Assembly: GCF_003646465.1 (NCBI RefSeq)
Contig: NZ_QZEX01000021.1
Location: forward strand, 1-41,041
Length of the DNA stretch: 41,041 nucleotides
Direction: 5' to 3'
Source: Chachezhania antarctica
Lineage (GTDB): Bacteria > Pseudomonadota > Alphaproteobacteria > Rhodobacterales > Rhodobacteraceae
Part shown: piece by piece, positions 40,937 through 41,041 of the stretch
Layout: each line of letters starts with the position of its first letter
Position numbering within the stretch: position 1 is the stretch's first letter
The notes under the pieces: generated by a model
The model's database searches: none
Seen by the model: only the letters and a program-made list of their open reading frames with translations
Told to the model about the DNA's origin: nothing
Made by a program: the position numbers and the translations under genes

Positions 40937-41041
40937 TTACTCGATGATCTTCGACACCACGCCGGCGCCGACCGTGCGGCCGCCTTCGCGGATGGCGAAG
41001 CGCAGGCCGTCTTCCATCGCGATCGGCGCGATCAGCTCGAC
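40937..41041 (-). CDS. tuf: Elongation factor Tu, C-terminal end (partial)
   Basis: The last 34 residues of EF-Tu: [20 protein letters not shown], then [13 protein letters not shown] and a TAA stop. This is the universally conserved end of domain III. The rest lies beyond the right edge. tuf directly upstream of rpsJ is the usual str-S10 junction. Confidence 0.97.
   Translation of the reverse strand, partial: VELIAPIAMEDGLRFAIREGGRTVGAGVVSKIIE

Noticed and set aside
1-41041. CRISPR arrays and insertion sequences
   Set aside because: No regularly spaced direct repeats and no transposase-like protein on either strand.

Overview
The window comes from a high-GC alphaproteobacterium, most likely a Rhodobacteraceae (Roseobacter-group) chromosome. 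The evidence is the tuf / rpsJ-rplC-rplD-rplW / rplB-rpsS-rplV-rpsC-rplP ribosomal cluster at the right end, the style of the ABC sugar-transport locus, and REP-like palindromes of a type I associate with Rhodobacterales. There are no rRNAs or CRISPR arrays, and the only tRNA sequence is the 3' fragment of a tRNA-Cys.

Region 1 (1-15023) is an integrated accessory element, and its right boundary is visible. Positions 14975-15023 are the 3' part of a tRNA-Cys gene without its 5' half, as expected for the duplicated att site of an element inserted in the 3' end of tRNA-Cys. The intact tRNA should lie left of the window. From the left the element holds a broken integrase remnant and two small DNA-binding-like proteins. 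Next comes a translationally coupled seven-gene operon: XRE regulator, small membrane protein, hsdM, hsdS, a membrane-anchored pentapeptide-repeat protein, an FRG-domain protein and hsdR. It is followed by a HigBA-type toxin-antitoxin pair, two unknown genes, a ColE1-like mobilization module (mobC, mobA, with mobB and mobD nested out of frame inside mobA), a plasmid-type HTH replication-like protein and a candidate antisense RNA. The element therefore looks like an integrated mobilizable plasmid or integrative mobilizable element whose cargo is a Type I restriction-modification locus carrying two extra genes between hsdS and hsdR.

Region 2 (15046-31873) is a catabolic locus. Two TIM-barrel sugar isomerases/epimerases, a mandelate-racemase-type acid-sugar dehydratase, a FadR/FCD-type GntR regulator and a 2-hydroxyacid dehydrogenase face a six-gene ABC sugar importer operon. 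Four TGGT-N3-ACCA palindromes lie at or near the promoters and probably bind the GntR protein. Next to it, a TetR regulator is divergent from a Tm-1-like / PEP-hydrolase-like TIM barrel / cupin / M24 peptidase-like operon, with palindromes over the promoter. A short asparaginase-domain protein and a transglutaminase-like protein follow. No kinase or aldolase is present, so the pathway is incomplete here and its substrate is not defined.

Region 3 (31943-41041, minus strand) is housekeeping: a RhlE-like DEAD-box helicase, then S10-operon ribosomal proteins downstream of tuf. The ribosomal operon is split. A terminator follows rplW; a heme-membrane protein, a Tat-exported intradiol-dioxygenase-like protein and a PLDc_N/SHOCT membrane protein occupy the gap before rplB; and rplP is followed by a terminator instead of rpmC. 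Two identical copies of a 25-nt palindromic repeat and one long inverted repeat sit in the intergenic spaces of this region.
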